From Clostridiales bacterium (lineage in GTDB: Bacteria > Bacillota > Clostridia > Oscillospirales > CAG-272), in the NCBI GenBank assembly GCA_012514145.1, contig JAAZAV010000049.1, forward strand, positions 1 to 64,000: a stretch of 64,000 nucleotides of DNA. The letters run 5' to 3'. The notes beneath the pieces were generated by a model. The model was not told the DNA's origin, made no database searches, and was given only the letters and a program-made list of their open reading frames with translations. The position numbers and the translations under genes are program-made. The first letter of the stretch is position 1, and every line of letters starts with the position of its first letter. Positions 40,665-49,740 of this stretch are shown here, piece by piece.

Positions 40665-41761
40665 TGTTTAACCTGCTGAAGAAAGACGCGGATTTCTCGA
40701 TGCTGACCCGTCCTGCGAATGTCGAATATCATCGGGTTTTCGACACGGTGCGCGAGACGGGTTCTCCCCATTTTCTCCACGGCGCGGCGGTGACCCTGTG
40801 GCAAAATCGGCTTGCCGTCTGCTTTGCCTTCAACCGGGGCGAGGAGAACTCGGCGACCGAGGAGCTGCTGATAAGTTTCAGCGATGACCGCGGCATGACC
40901 TGGACGAAAGCCGAAAATATCGCCGCTCCCTCAGGGCGGGCCGACAGCCACGGGGTGTTTCTGCCGCGTGATGACGGGCTGTGGTGCTTTGCGTCCTCAT
41001 TCAACGGTCTCGGCGAACCGCCTCTTTCGTCGAAGGGGCATCGGCTTATCCATTTCAAGGACCTGAAAATGAAAGCGCGTCGCTTTGACGGCGTACGCTG
41101 GGAGGATATGGGGGCGGCAGCCGAGGGCTTCTGGCCGCTCGGCGCGCCCGTGCGAACGGCTGACGGGAACTGGCTGCTGGCGGGCTGCGATACCCGCTGG
41201 TACGCGGCAGCGGCACTGAGCCGGGGCGGCGACCTGACGAAATGGGACGTGGTGAAGCCCGACACCGACGGCGAGGTCTTCACCGAAGCGGGCGCTTGGG
41301 TATCGGATGACGGCGGCAGTGTACTGCTTGTGATGCGCAATCAGTCGGTGCTCACCGACGGCAGATATCACGCCGCCGTTTCGCTCAGCACCGACGGCGG
41401 ACGCAGTTTCGGCGAATGTGAGATAAGCGACCTTCCCATGGCTGCTGTGAAACCCTTCTGCGGACGGCTGTCCGACGGCAGATATTACCTGCTTTTCAAC
41501 GAATCGATACCCGGAAAGCCCGCCGCCCGCGACCGGCTTTTAATCGGAATCGGGAACGGCGGGGACTTCGGGCTTGAACGCTTTTATGTGGTGGACGAGG
41601 GCTATGCCGCTCCCTCCGGGCGGCGGCTGGCGCTGAGCTATCCCTATGCTTATGAGCATGAGGGCAGGCTGTATATAGCCTACTCATATGAGAGCGCGCC
41701 GGGCATGGGCAGAAATCACAACGACGCCATGCTTGCGGTGCTCCGAACCGACGAACTGTGA
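40664..41761 (+). CDS. Sialidase-fold protein with Asp-box repeats (B)
   Basis: A 365-residue second sialidase-superfamily protein, paralogous in fold but not close in sequence to its neighbour. Asp boxes SDDRGMTW and STDGGRSF are clear. The N-terminal blade (RPANVEYHRVFDTV then LHGAAVTLWQNRLAVCFAFNRGEEN) fits family GH33-like or GH183-like propellers. The ATG at 40664 overlaps the TGA of the upstream gene; a GTG one codon earlier is also possible. A terminator follows. The two probably act on the same glycan. Exact substrate unknown. Confidence 0.7.
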   Translation: MFNLLKKDADFSMLTRPANVEYHRVFDTVRETGSPHFLHGAAVTLWQNRLAVCFAFNRGEENSATEELLISFSDDRGMTWTKAENIAAPSGRADSHGVFLPRDDGLWCFASSFNGLGEPPLSSKGHRLIHFKDLKMKARRFDGVRWEDMGAAAEGFWPLGAPVRTADGNWLLAGCDTRWYAAAALSRGGDLTKWDVVKPDTDGEVFTEAGAWVSDDGGSVLLVMRNQSVLTDGRYHAAVSLSTDGGRSFGECEISDLPMAAVKPFCGRLSDGRYYLLFNESIPGKPAARDRLLIGIGNGGDFGLERFYVVDEGYAAPSGRRLALSYPYAYEHEGRLYIAYSYESAPGMGRNHNDAMLAVLRTDEL

Positions 41762-41793
41762 GCGATGTGACGGACAAGGCTAATCCGAATTTC

Positions 41794-41836
41794 AATGCCC
41801 TCTTCGGCTTTCACTGCCGAAGGGGGCATATATTTA
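41794..41836 (+). terminator. Intrinsic terminator
   Basis: Stem ATGCCC-TCTTCGGC / GCCGAAG-GGGGCAT with a short loop, then ATATTTATT. Confidence 0.8.
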
Positions 41837-41866
41837 TTAATATATTTCAAAAACCGAGGCTGCGTC

Positions 41867-41895
41867 TTGACATCCCGCGCCGCGTGGATTAAAAT
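41867..41895 (+). promoter_or_regulatory. Sigma-A promoter of GH28-like operon
   Basis: TTGACA, 17-bp spacer, TAAAAT. About 70 bases before the first ATG. Confidence 0.8.
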
Positions 41896-41964
41896 GTATT
41901 GTGAGAAAAGACATACACCGACATAGACAGCGCGGCTGTACGCCGCATAGAAACGGAGGCATGA

Positions 41965-43068
41965 ATGATGAAAGACAAGGATTCAACCTGCGAGATACAG
42001 GCACTGCTTGACCGGGGCGGGGATGTGGAGATTCCGCCCGGCTTTTACAGAATATCTAAGACCCTGCGCGTCTCCTCGGGCACCACGCTCAGGGCGGCGC
42101 CAAACGCCCGCATCTGCCTCTGCGGCGATACGCCCCGGCGGCGCGGCGACCACCTTCTGACCAACTCCGACCACGAGGGCGGCAATCGGGATATAACCAT
42201 CGACGGCGGCATATGGGACGGGAACAACTTTGACCCCAACAACAAAAAGGGCGAATTGTTTGATTCGGAGGGCTTCAGCGGCTCCGCGCTCAACTTCTTC
42301 AATGTGAAAAATCTCACCCTGCGGAACATGATAATAGCCAATTCCACCGCCTACAACATCCGCGCCGCGCGCATCGACGGCTTTGTGTTCGACAATATAG
42401 CCTTCCTCGGCGACCGTCTCCACTCGAACCAGGACGGACTGCACTTCAACGGCAATGTCCGGAACGGAAAGGTCAGCAATATCTACGCTCTGTCGAAGGG
42501 ACAGACCAACGACGATCTCATCGCCCTGAACGCCGACGACTCGATGGCGCGGGTGGAGAATCTGGGCATGGAGTGCGGCGACATCGAGAATATCACCTTT
42601 GAGAATATCTATGCCGAGGACTGCCACACGCTGGTGCGCATGCTGAGCGTCGACTCGGCTATACGAAATATCCGATTTAAGAACCTTGAAGCCGGCTGCA
42701 GGTGCTACGCAGTAAACTGCGACGCCGCCCGCTACTGCCGCACGCCGCTTTTCAGGGAGGATGACCGCCCCGGGGGCGTGGGCAATATCGAGAACGTGAT
42801 TTTTGAGGATATGACCGTTCACATGACCGCCGACCGGGGCGATTCGCCGATGATAATACTCGAGTGCAGCGCCGAAAACCTGCGTTTTAACGGCTTCGCG
42901 CGCCCCCGTGAGAAGGATGTCAGCCCGAAGTCCCCGGCCTTCACCGCGCGCAATGTCGTCGGCATGAAGGTAAGGGCAGATGGCGGGGAATATACCGCCC
43001 GGGGCAAGGGGGATGTGATCTCTCTTGACGGCTTCGGGGAACTGTGCGTGTGCAGGGAAGGGAAATAA
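41965..43068 (+). CDS. Right-handed beta-helix protein, GH28-like
   Basis: A 367-residue parallel beta-helix protein in the pectin-lyase-like fold. The start GDVEIPPGFYRISKTLRVSSGTTLRAAP resembles polygalacturonase and glycosyl hydrolase 28 entry strands. Repeating N-x-T-L/I-x-N turns (VKNLTLRNM, IENITFENIY, IRNIRFKNL) form the helix ladder. A DGLHF patch near 153-157 and NDDLIALNADD near 173-183 place acidic residues as in GH28 (normally NTD/DD/GHG), but the GHG-like His motif is not clear. There is no signal peptide. ATG pair at 41965/41968 after GGAGG. It is followed by two solute-binding lipoproteins. Confidence 0.72.
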   Translation: MMKDKDSTCEIQALLDRGGDVEIPPGFYRISKTLRVSSGTTLRAAPNARICLCGDTPRRRGDHLLTNSDHEGGNRDITIDGGIWDGNNFDPNNKKGELFDSEGFSGSALNFFNVKNLTLRNMIIANSTAYNIRAARIDGFVFDNIAFLGDRLHSNQDGLHFNGNVRNGKVSNIYALSKGQTNDDLIALNADDSMARVENLGMECGDIENITFENIYAEDCHTLVRMLSVDSAIRNIRFKNLEAGCRCYAVNCDAARYCRTPLFREDDRPGGVGNIENVIFEDMTVHMTADRGDSPMIILECSAENLRFNGFARPREKDVSPKSPAFTARNVVGMKVRADGGEYTARGKGDVISLDGFGELCVCREGK

Positions 43069-43104
43069 GAAGCAAAATAAAATATATATAAAGGAAACAA
43101 CAAC

Positions 43105-44556
43105 ATGAAAATCAAGAGAATTTTAGCGGCTATGCTGCTCGGCGGTATGCTGCTTTCATCCTGCGGTCAGACGCCGCCGGACGGCGGCGACGGTATTGAA
43201 ACGACAACCGCCGACACTGCGGCTGCCGAAACCGTCACCACCGACTACCTGGAGACCCTGCCCGAGACCGACTTCGAGGGCAGGACATTCACCATCCTCG
43301 CCCAGCACACCCCCGAGCGCTTCAACTTCGCCCAGGAGGAAAAGACGGGTGACGTCATCAACGATTCGATAATCGAGCGGGATACGGCGGTGGAGGAGCT
43401 GCTCAACATAACCTATGCCCGGCTGCCGTATACCGACCGCGGCAAGCTGAAAACCGACGCCTCAAAGACCATACTCGCCGGCGACGAGGCTTACAATCTT
43501 ATCATCACCTCCATGAGCGACGGCATAAACACCCTGGCGCCCCAGGGAGTGCTCTACGACCTGAAAGAACTGCCCTATGTACAGCTTGAGAGCAGCTGGT
43601 GGAACAAATCAATATATGACGGTATGCAGATCGAGGGACGGCTCTTCTTCACCACCGGCGCAATCTCGCCCTGCTTCTTCCTCACCCCGATAGTGTCGCT
43701 GTTCAACAAGCGGCTGGTGGAGAATTACGGTCTGGGCGACATATACGGCATGGTAAACGACGGGAGCTGGACCTTTGACAATTTTTATGACATGACAAAT
43801 GATCTTACTCAGGACGTGAACAACGACGGTCTTATCACCAAAGACGACTTCTTCGGCTATATATCCGACTCGACCCTCGGCGGCGCTCTGTTCGAGGGGG
43901 CGGGACTCAAGCAGATCGAGATAAAGAACGGCGAATATAAAATGGCGCTTGACACCGAGAAGGCAATCGAAGTCATTATGAAGTACAGCAACGCCTACGG
44001 CGACAAGACCCGCTTCATGATGGAGGAGGGGGGCAGCACGACGGTAAACCCCATGTTCAAGAACGGTCAGGCTGTCTTCACTTCGATGAACGTCTACGGC
44101 TTCGCCATTCCCTACCGCGACATGGAGGACGACTACGGCATCGTGCCGCTGCCCAAATACGATGAGAGCATCGAGGGTTACAGTGCCACCTGCAACACCT
44201 GGCTGCCCACCGGCGTGGCTGTGCCGATAAATTGCTCCGACCCCGAGTTCAACGGTCTTGTCATGGAGGCGACGGGCTATATATCCCAGCAGTATGTTGC
44301 TCCGGCGGTCTACGAAACCGCGCTGCGGGGCAAGGCCACCCGCGACTCCGAGTCCTATCAGATACTCGAAATGATTTTCAACAACTGCTCCTTCGACATG
44401 AACACGGTGTTCAACTTCGGCGGAAGTTCCGAGCTGCTCCGCGCCTCGGTCTGCGGCATAAAGACCAACTTTGTCTCGGACTACGCCGCCATCAAGGACA
44501 AGTCTCAGACCGCGCTGGACAATATGATAGCCATGGTGCGGGAAGTGTATAAGTAA
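43105..44556 (+). CDS. Extracellular solute-binding lipoprotein 1
   Basis: A 483-residue secreted lipoprotein. It has a signal peptide (MKIKRILAAMLLGGMLLSSC) with the lipobox LSSC at Cys20, then a Thr/Ala-rich linker and a large type I/II periplasmic-binding fold starting at about residue 47 (LPETDFEGRTFTIL). It resembles sugar-binding proteins common in gut Clostridia. The typical DVNNDGLITKDDFFGY calcium-like loop is near 231-246. An ABC importer would use it, but no permease or ATPase is next to it. AAAGGAAA lies nine bases before the ATG. Downstream gene at 44609 is a paralogue. Confidence 0.85.
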   Translation: MKIKRILAAMLLGGMLLSSCGQTPPDGGDGIETTTADTAAAETVTTDYLETLPETDFEGRTFTILAQHTPERFNFAQEEKTGDVINDSIIERDTAVEELLNITYARLPYTDRGKLKTDASKTILAGDEAYNLIITSMSDGINTLAPQGVLYDLKELPYVQLESSWWNKSIYDGMQIEGRLFFTTGAISPCFFLTPIVSLFNKRLVENYGLGDIYGMVNDGSWTFDNFYDMTNDLTQDVNNDGLITKDDFFGYISDSTLGGALFEGAGLKQIEIKNGEYKMALDTEKAIEVIMKYSNAYGDKTRFMMEEGGSTTVNPMFKNGQAVFTSMNVYGFAIPYRDMEDDYGIVPLPKYDESIEGYSATCNTWLPTGVAVPINCSDPEFNGLVMEATGYISQQYVAPAVYETALRGKATRDSESYQILEMIFNNCSFDMNTVFNFGGSSELLRASVCGIKTNFVSDYAAIKDKSQTALDNMIAMVREVYK

Positions 44557-44608
44557 GCGATAGACTGTGTTATACCAGCAGAATTATCTGATATTATAGG
44601 AGGGTATT

Positions 44609-46063
44609 ATGAAAAAACTGTGCTTTGCGCTTGCCCTGCTGATGATAGCCGCCGTATTTGCTGCGTGCGGAGGAAAGGGAGACACCACATCGGCAACGAC
44701 TCCTGCGGCGGATATCACGATCGCTGAGACCACCACCGGACGCTATGAGGCGGATCTGCCTGAGCGGGACTTCGGCGGTGAGTCTATAGTGCTATACGCA
44801 CGAATTTATAACGGTGTATGGGATGCCTGCGATGTGCTAGTGGAGGAAATTGACGGTGAACTCATAAACGACGCTTTGTATGAGCGGGAGGATTTCATCG
44901 AGAACACCTACAACGTGAAGCTGGAGCTGGTGAAAAGCGGCGTTGACAATGTCACAACCAATGTAAAGACCTTCATCGCCGCCGGCGATGGCAGCTATGA
45001 TGCTGTCATCTGCAGCGCCTACAACTCGGGCGCTATCGCCCTGGAGGGTATGCTTTGCGACCTGAACGGCGTTGAGTATATAGATTTCTCACAGCCTTGG
45101 TGGTCGCAGCGTACAAACGAGTCGCTTTCGATAGGCAGAAAGCAATATTATGCCACCGGCGATATTTTTATAATCGACAACAAGGCGATACGAATGTTTT
45201 TCTTCAATAAGGATATGCCAGAGCAGTTCGGGCTTGAGAGCCCATATCAACTTGTTTTCGACGACAAATGGACCTTTGAAAAGTACATCGAGTTCAACGA
45301 AGCAGTGTCGGGCGACCTCAACGGCGACAATCAGCTTAAGCGGGAGGATGACAGATATGGTACCATGGCTCAGCCCTCCCTGGGCATTGTGCTCTACATT
45401 GGTGCGGGTCAGCAGATGACCTCGAAAGACGGAGATGATATACCATTGGCAGCTTGCAACAGCGACCTTGCAATATCGATTATGACAGGTATATCCGAGA
45501 GCATTGCCGGTCTTGATGCCATCAGTATAGACGGCATAGCCACCAAGAGCAGTGTATACCCTGACAACATGGTATACTTTATGGAGGGACGGGTGTTCTT
45601 CGCTCCTGAGGTTCTGTTGCATATCGAATCGATGCGCGGCGCTGAGATAGATATAGGCATACTTCCGCCTCCAAAGTATAACGAGAGCCAGGAGGACTAC
45701 TACTGCTACACTGACGGATACTGTGTGAATCTGGTTTCGATTCCGGTCACCAACACCGAGACCGATAAAATCGGCTTCATCGTTGAGGCAATGTCGGCAG
45801 AGTCAATGAATAATCTTACCCCTGCCTACTACGAGGTAGCTTTGACTAACAAGTATGTCCGTGACGCAGAATCGGTGGCGATGCTCGATCTTATTCTTGA
45901 CGCATCAGTGATGGATAACGCGAATGTTTTCTCCTGGGGCAGCATTGAAGCTACTCTGAACTCGGCAATGTCGGGAGGCAAGCCCATTGCCTCGGTGGTT
46001 GAGGCAAATATTGAAGCGCTTGAGGCTGCAATTGCAAAGACAGTCGACGCCTTCGTGAGCTGA
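44609..46063 (+). CDS. Extracellular solute-binding lipoprotein 2
   Basis: A 484-residue secreted lipoprotein and paralogue of the 43105 gene. It has the signal peptide, lipobox FAAC at Cys20, then DLPERDFGGESIVL as family start. The GDLNGDNQLKREDDRYG loop near 234-250 corresponds to the same acidic loop. The stretch is less GC-rich and uses CTA and GAT more than its neighbours, so it may have a different recent history. It also lacks a nearby permease. Strong AGGAGGG six bases before the ATG. Pyroglutamyl peptidase follows after nine bases. Confidence 0.85.
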   Translation: MKKLCFALALLMIAAVFAACGGKGDTTSATTPAADITIAETTTGRYEADLPERDFGGESIVLYARIYNGVWDACDVLVEEIDGELINDALYEREDFIENTYNVKLELVKSGVDNVTTNVKTFIAAGDGSYDAVICSAYNSGAIALEGMLCDLNGVEYIDFSQPWWSQRTNESLSIGRKQYYATGDIFIIDNKAIRMFFFNKDMPEQFGLESPYQLVFDDKWTFEKYIEFNEAVSGDLNGDNQLKREDDRYGTMAQPSLGIVLYIGAGQQMTSKDGDDIPLAACNSDLAISIMTGISESIAGLDAISIDGIATKSSVYPDNMVYFMEGRVFFAPEVLLHIESMRGAEIDIGILPPPKYNESQEDYYCYTDGYCVNLVSIPVTNTETDKIGFIVEAMSAESMNNLTPAYYEVALTNKYVRDAESVAMLDLILDASVMDNANVFSWGSIEATLNSAMSGGKPIASVVEANIEALEAAIAKTVDAFVS

Positions 46064-46072
46064 TACAACACC

Positions 46073-46666
46073 ATGACACAAAAAACACTGCTCATCACCG
46101 GTTTTGACCCCTTCGGCGGCGAGACTGTCAACCCCTCCCGGGAGGCGATTAAACTGCTGCCCGACACCGTCGGCGGATACCGTCTGCATAAGTTAGAGAT
46201 ACCCGTCGAGTTCGGGCGGGGCGCCGAGATTGCGATAGGGGCGGCGGAGGAACTGTCGCCCGACGCCATCCTCTGCGTGGGACTGGCGGGAGGACGGCAG
46301 GCGATGACTCCCGAAGTGCTGGCAGTAAACATAAGAGACGCCGGCTCCCCCGACAACGCCGGATATAAACCCTCCTTCGAGCCGGTGGTGCCGGGAGGGC
46401 GGGAGGCATACTTCACGACGCTGCCTGCAAGGGAGATGACCGCCGCCATAAGCGCCGCCGGTCTGCCCGCGTCGCTCTCATTCTCCGCGGGGGTATATGT
46501 CTGCAACGATCTTCTCTATTCCCTGCTGCACAGGTTCGCCGGCACCGAAGTCCGCGTCGGCTTCATCCATGTGCCCTTCATCCCCGAACAGGGGAAGAAG
46601 GGAAAGCCCTCGATGCCCCTCAATGACATCGCAAAGGGGCTTGCCGCCGCAATAGAAGCACTGTGA
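46073..46666 (+). CDS. pcp: Pyroglutamyl-peptidase I
   Basis: A 197-residue cysteine peptidase of family C15 that removes N-terminal pyroglutamate from peptides in the cytoplasm. The full catalytic set is present at standard positions: GFDPFGG at 10-16, Glu81 after GLAGGRQAMTP, Cys144 in GVYVCND and His166 in GFIHVPF. Length is slightly under the usual 205-215. It starts nine bases after the second solute-binding gene without an obvious ribosome site, so translation may be coupled. A zinc-ribbon protein follows. The link to peptides hints that the adjacent binding proteins could carry peptide or glycopeptide ligands; this is inference. Confidence 0.95.
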   Translation: MTQKTLLITGFDPFGGETVNPSREAIKLLPDTVGGYRLHKLEIPVEFGRGAEIAIGAAEELSPDAILCVGLAGGRQAMTPEVLAVNIRDAGSPDNAGYKPSFEPVVPGGREAYFTTLPAREMTAAISAAGLPASLSFSAGVYVCNDLLYSLLHRFAGTEVRVGFIHVPFIPEQGKKGKPSMPLNDIAKGLAAAIEAL

Positions 46667-46685
46667 TATCAATGATTGAAGGTAA

Positions 46686-46979
46686 ATGTCAATGTCATTA
46701 AACAGAAGATGCCCGAGATGCGGCAGCCGCCGCGTCATGCTGACAAACGAGGAAAACAAACACGGCTGCCTCTGGACGATATTTTTCGGGATATACTATA
46801 TCTGCTGGGTGTTCTTCAAATGGATTCTCGGCATATTGGTATTTATAATGTACGACTGGTGGATGGCTATAATCAAAGCCCTCATGGGCAAGGGTCATGT
46901 CTGGGTGTCGGGGAAACTGTTCTCCGGCAAACGCCGGTTTTACTACTGCCTTGACTGCTCCAATAATTTCAGCGCGTGA
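46686..46979 (+). CDS. Small zinc-ribbon membrane protein
   Basis: A 97-residue protein. CPRCGSRRV at the N-terminus (residues ~9-17) and YYCLDCSNNFSA at the C-terminus provide two CxxC pairs that would fold together around zinc. The middle (about 28-62) is strongly hydrophobic, with aromatic residues, and probably one or two membrane segments. The halves of the zinc site thus lie on either side of a membrane hairpin. Start ATG follows GAAGG by five bases. It is probably the last gene of the 41965 operon. Role unknown. Confidence 0.6.
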   Translation: MSMSLNRRCPRCGSRRVMLTNEENKHGCLWTIFFGIYYICWVFFKWILGILVFIMYDWWMAIIKALMGKGHVWVSGKLFSGKRRFYYCLDCSNNFSA

Positions 46980-47024
46980 CTCAGCGGATTGACCTTTCCG
47001 ACAAACAACATCAACCGCAATAAA

Positions 47025-47068
47025 ACACCCTCCCCGAACCGTTTTACGCGGCGGGGAGGGTGAATTTA
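47025..47068 (-). terminator. Intrinsic terminator of rubrerythrin gene
   Basis: Stem CACCCTCCCCG / CGGGGAGGGTG. On the minus strand it is followed by GTTTTATTG, so it best serves the leftward rubrerythrin gene, but can also insulate the rightward operon. Confidence 0.8.
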
Positions 47069-47092
47069 TGCCGTTATTGAACCGTCAGCGGA

Positions 47093-47647
47093 TTATTTGC
47101 CGAAGTATCTGGCGAGCAGACCTTCGAAAGCCTTGCCGTGGCGGGCTTCGTCCTTAGCCATCTCGTGGACGGTGTCGTGGATGGCGTCAAGGTTGAGCTT
47201 CTTGGCGAGCTTGGCAAGCTCGAACTTGCCGGCGGTGGCGCCTCTCTCGGCTTCTACGCGGAGCTTCAGATTCTCCTCGGTGGAAGTGGTGACTACTTCG
47301 CCCAGCAGCTCGGCGAACTTGGAGGCGTGCTCCGCCTCCTCGTAGGCTGCCTTCTCCCAGTAAAGCCCGATCTCGGGATAGCCCTCTCTGAACGCGACGC
47401 GGGCCATGGCAAGATACATGCCTACCTCGGTGCACTCGCCGGTGAAGTTGGCGCGCAGACCCTCGATTATCTCGGCGGGAACGCCCTCCGCCTTGCCTTC
47501 GCCTACCACATGCTCGGTGGCCCAGGCAAGGTTTTCCTCGGCGACTTCAACGAACTTCTCTGCGGGCTGACCGCATACCGGACACTTTACCGGGGGCTTC
47601 TCACCTGTGACTATCTCACCGCAAACTGTGCATCTCCACTTTTTCAT
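47093..47647 (-). CDS. Reverse rubrerythrin
   Basis: A 184-residue peroxidase. Order is reversed from classical rubrerythrin: the rubredoxin-type iron site comes first (CTVCG and CPVCG at residues 6-10 and 22-26), then the four-helix di-iron domain (E66 region [27 protein letters not shown] about 97-110; [13 protein letters not shown] about 160-173). In clostridia such proteins reduce H2O2 and O2 using NADH-fed rubredoxin and protect against oxygen. A PerR-box-like site lies directly upstream, and the Fur-family gene next to it is on the same strand. AAAGGAG is seven bases before the ATG. Confidence 0.93.
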   Translation of the reverse strand: MKKWRCTVCGEIVTGEKPPVKCPVCGQPAEKFVEVAEENLAWATEHVVGEGKAEGVPAEIIEGLRANFTGECTEVGMYLAMARVAFREGYPEIGLYWEKAAYEEAEHASKFAELLGEVVTTSTEENLKLRVEAERGATAGKFELAKLAKKLNLDAIHDTVHEMAKDEARHGKAFEGLLARYFGK

Positions 47648-47660
47648 GATAAATCTCCTT

Positions 47661-47675
47661 TAATAATAAATATAA
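47661..47675 (-). promoter_or_regulatory. PerR-box-like operator
   Basis: On the minus strand TTATATTTATTATTA, 12 of 14 fixed positions of the known PerR box TTATAAT-N-ATTATAA. It lies directly before the ribosome site of the reverse rubrerythrin gene. Confidence 0.6.
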
Positions 47676-47784
47676 TGATTTGGTTTTCTTAACTTATTTG
47701 ATCGCCGCTGTTTCGTGTGACCGACCCGTCTGTTTACGGCATGTGCCGTTCCCCGAGGTCAGTCAGTTATACTGTGTCTCCCTT

Positions 47785-48330
47785 TCAGACACTCTGTTTA
47801 TCGGGTGCTGTTGTTTCGGAATATTGTCCGTCAGCCGCGGATGCCGCCTCTTTTGCGGCGCAATCGGGACAGACGCCCATCAGCTCCAGATGGTATTTCT
47901 CCACCTTAAAGCCTCCCGCATCGTCTACCAGTCCGACAAGCCGCCGTGGCAGGTCGTCGGGGGTTTCGATGTCGCATACATAACCGCAGCGACGGCAGGT
48001 TATGTGGCAGTGGGGGTGTGTGGTAATGTCGAAGCGGTCGTCCGCCTCGGCAAGCTTGAGCCTGAGAAGGTCGCCGTCCTCGGCGGCGTTGGCAAGCATG
48101 CGGAAAACCGTCGCCCGGCTGATATCGGGGTAATTCTTATGTATTTCCTCATACACCATTCCCGCCGACGCATGACAGTTCATCTCCCGCAGCGTCCGCA
48201 TAATCAACGTTTTTTGGACCGTGCTGCGCCTTGTTTCTTTCGCAGGACTTCCGCTTTTGATTTCATTCGTCTTTTTCTCTGCCGTTAAATCTGACAAGCC
48301 TCCCTTCTCACCTTCCTTATTGTCTTTCAT
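47785..48330 (-). CDS. Fur/PerR-family metalloregulator
   Basis: A 181-residue Fur-superfamily repressor. The winged-helix starts near residue 38 (STVQKTLIMRTLREM; recognition helix ISRATVFRMLANAAEDG). The dimer/metal domain follows with HPHCHITCRRCG and a later CPDC, giving the structural Cys4 zinc site. Because it neighbours rubrerythrin it is more likely PerR than Fur. The N-terminal ~35 residues (Lys/Glu-rich) are an unusual extension. ATG 48330 is preferred to TTG 48360; no strong ribosome site helps. Its promoter has perfect -35 and -10 boxes. Confidence 0.85.
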   Translation of the reverse strand: MKDNKEGEKGGLSDLTAEKKTNEIKSGSPAKETRRSTVQKTLIMRTLREMNCHASAGMVYEEIHKNYPDISRATVFRMLANAAEDGDLLRLKLAEADDRFDITTHPHCHITCRRCGYVCDIETPDDLPRRLVGLVDDAGGFKVEKYHLELMGVCPDCAAKEAASAADGQYSETTAPDKQSV

Positions 48331-48413
48331 GTGTGTCTTGCGATTTCCGATTTTTCGCAAAGAGAATAAATAATATCTGTTCCTTATTGATACTCTATCT
48401 CTTTTGCGACTAT

Positions 48414-48442
48414 ATTATAACATAGTGTGCGCGGTATGTCAA
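48414..48442 (-). promoter_or_regulatory. Sigma-A promoter of the Fur-family gene
   Basis: TTGACA, 17-bp spacer, TATAAT; both boxes perfect. A short dyad GATA-GAG-TATC lies between it and the gene (about 48389-48399) and could be an operator. Confidence 0.88.
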
Positions 48443-48802
48443 CAGAAAATTTAGAAAAAATCGCGAATTGTATGATGTTACAGATTACGAGGTGCAGCAG
48501 ATTGTATAATGGTGCATTTTATCCAATTAAATTTACTCAACGGAAAACCGGTATCACATGTTCATTCGGATCGGGTTTATTTTTTTACAAAAATATGATA
48601 TACTCGAAGCATTAAAAATGATATTTAGACTGTACAAACATTTAAGCAACAGTTTATGTTCCGGGCAGAACGGAATCTGTAAATGAACACGAAAATGCAA
48701 AAATATACCCCATCCCACAAAAAACTGCAAAATCCGGAAAACAAAACACGCCGGCAATAATGCTTCGGGCATCTTTTGGTGTGTTTATATTGAGGTAACG
48801 AT
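48443..48802. other. AT-rich gap without a gene
   Basis: About 360 bases between divergent transcription units. Short open frames on both strands have no ribosome sites or recognisable domains. No repeat or RNA family was recognised. Confidence 0.4.
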
Positions 48803-49600
48803 ATGATTTTCAGTGCGACAGAGGGAAAAGTCCGGCTTGACAGCGGCAATGTTCCCTATATAAAGTTCGGGCGCGGAGCCGGAACGCTGGTCATGATACC
48901 CGGACTGCGCCTCTCGGATATAAGCGGCTCGGCAGGAGCCGCCGCATGGTATTACCGCATCTTCGCTAAAGATTATACCGTGTATATGTTCGACAAAAAG
49001 GACAATCTATCAAGCGGATGTACCGTACATGACCTTGCCGGTGATGTGGCGGAAGCCATGAAGAAATTGAATCTCGGGGATGCTTGTGTGTTCGGAGCGT
49101 CGCAGGGCGGAATGATCGGGCAGGAGTTAGCAATCAATCATCCCGAATCGGTTTCAAAACTGGTATTGGCGGTCACTCTCAGCAGAACCAACGAAACGGT
49201 ACAAAATGTGATAAATCACTGGATTAGTCTTGCGAAGGAAGGCGGTCTTTCCGCGGTGGCGGAGGATTATATCTATAAAGGGTACTCAGAGAAATATATA
49301 AACAGATACAGGGCTGTTCTTCCGCTTTTCATAAAAACGCAGAAATTCATGCCCGCGGAGAGATTTATTGTCCTTGCGAAAGCCTGCCTTACCTGCAATA
49401 CCTATGACAAGCTTGACAATATCAAGTGTCCCGTGCTAGTCCTCGGCGGAGGGAAGGATAAAGTTGTCACCGTTGAGGCTTCTCTGGAAATCGCCGAAAA
49501 GCTGAACTGCGAATACTATATCTATGAAGACCTTGGACACGAGGCATATAACGAAGCGAAGGACTTCAACAAGAGGATATACGAGTTTTTTGCCGATTAA
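48803..49600 (+). CDS. Alpha/beta-hydrolase
   Basis: A 265-residue alpha/beta-hydrolase fold enzyme. The nucleophile elbow GASQGG (Ser near residue 99) is clear. The acid is probably in GGKDKV near 216-221 and the catalytic His in GHEAY near 247. The oxyanion region is MIPGLR near 31-36. Esterase, peptidase or dehalogenase-like roles are all possible; nothing decides. No signal peptide. GAGGT lies seven bases before the ATG. A terminator follows at 49635-49674. Confidence 0.9.
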   Translation: MIFSATEGKVRLDSGNVPYIKFGRGAGTLVMIPGLRLSDISGSAGAAAWYYRIFAKDYTVYMFDKKDNLSSGCTVHDLAGDVAEAMKKLNLGDACVFGASQGGMIGQELAINHPESVSKLVLAVTLSRTNETVQNVINHWISLAKEGGLSAVAEDYIYKGYSEKYINRYRAVLPLFIKTQKFMPAERFIVLAKACLTCNTYDKLDNIKCPVLVLGGGKDKVVTVEASLEIAEKLNCEYYIYEDLGHEAYNEAKDFNKRIYEFFAD

Positions 49601-49634
49601 CCCGACTTCCCGCCGCGGGGGGATATTCACATGA

Positions 49635-49674
49635 AAAAACTCCGATGCGGCAAAACACCCGCATCGGAGTTTTC
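49635..49674 (+). terminator. Intrinsic terminator
   Basis: Stem AAAACTCCGATGCGG / CCGCATCGGAGTTTT with a short loop, then CTGCC. Confidence 0.85.
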
Positions 49675-49700
49675 TGCCGCCGCTTGTATTTCTTTAGATT

Positions 49701-49731
49701 AAAAAAGACCCGGAAATCTCACATTTCCGAG
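49701..49731 (-). terminator. Terminator of tRNA-Arg
   Basis: On the minus strand the stem CGGAAAT / ATTTCCG is followed by GGTCTTTTTT, starting 10-15 bases after the tRNA 3' end. Confidence 0.8.
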
Positions 49732-49740
49732 CCTTGTGTC

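Noticed and set aside
48427-48615. 62-codon ORF in the gap after the Fur-family promoter
   Set aside because: Starts inside the -35 region, lacks ribosome site and has no conserved features.
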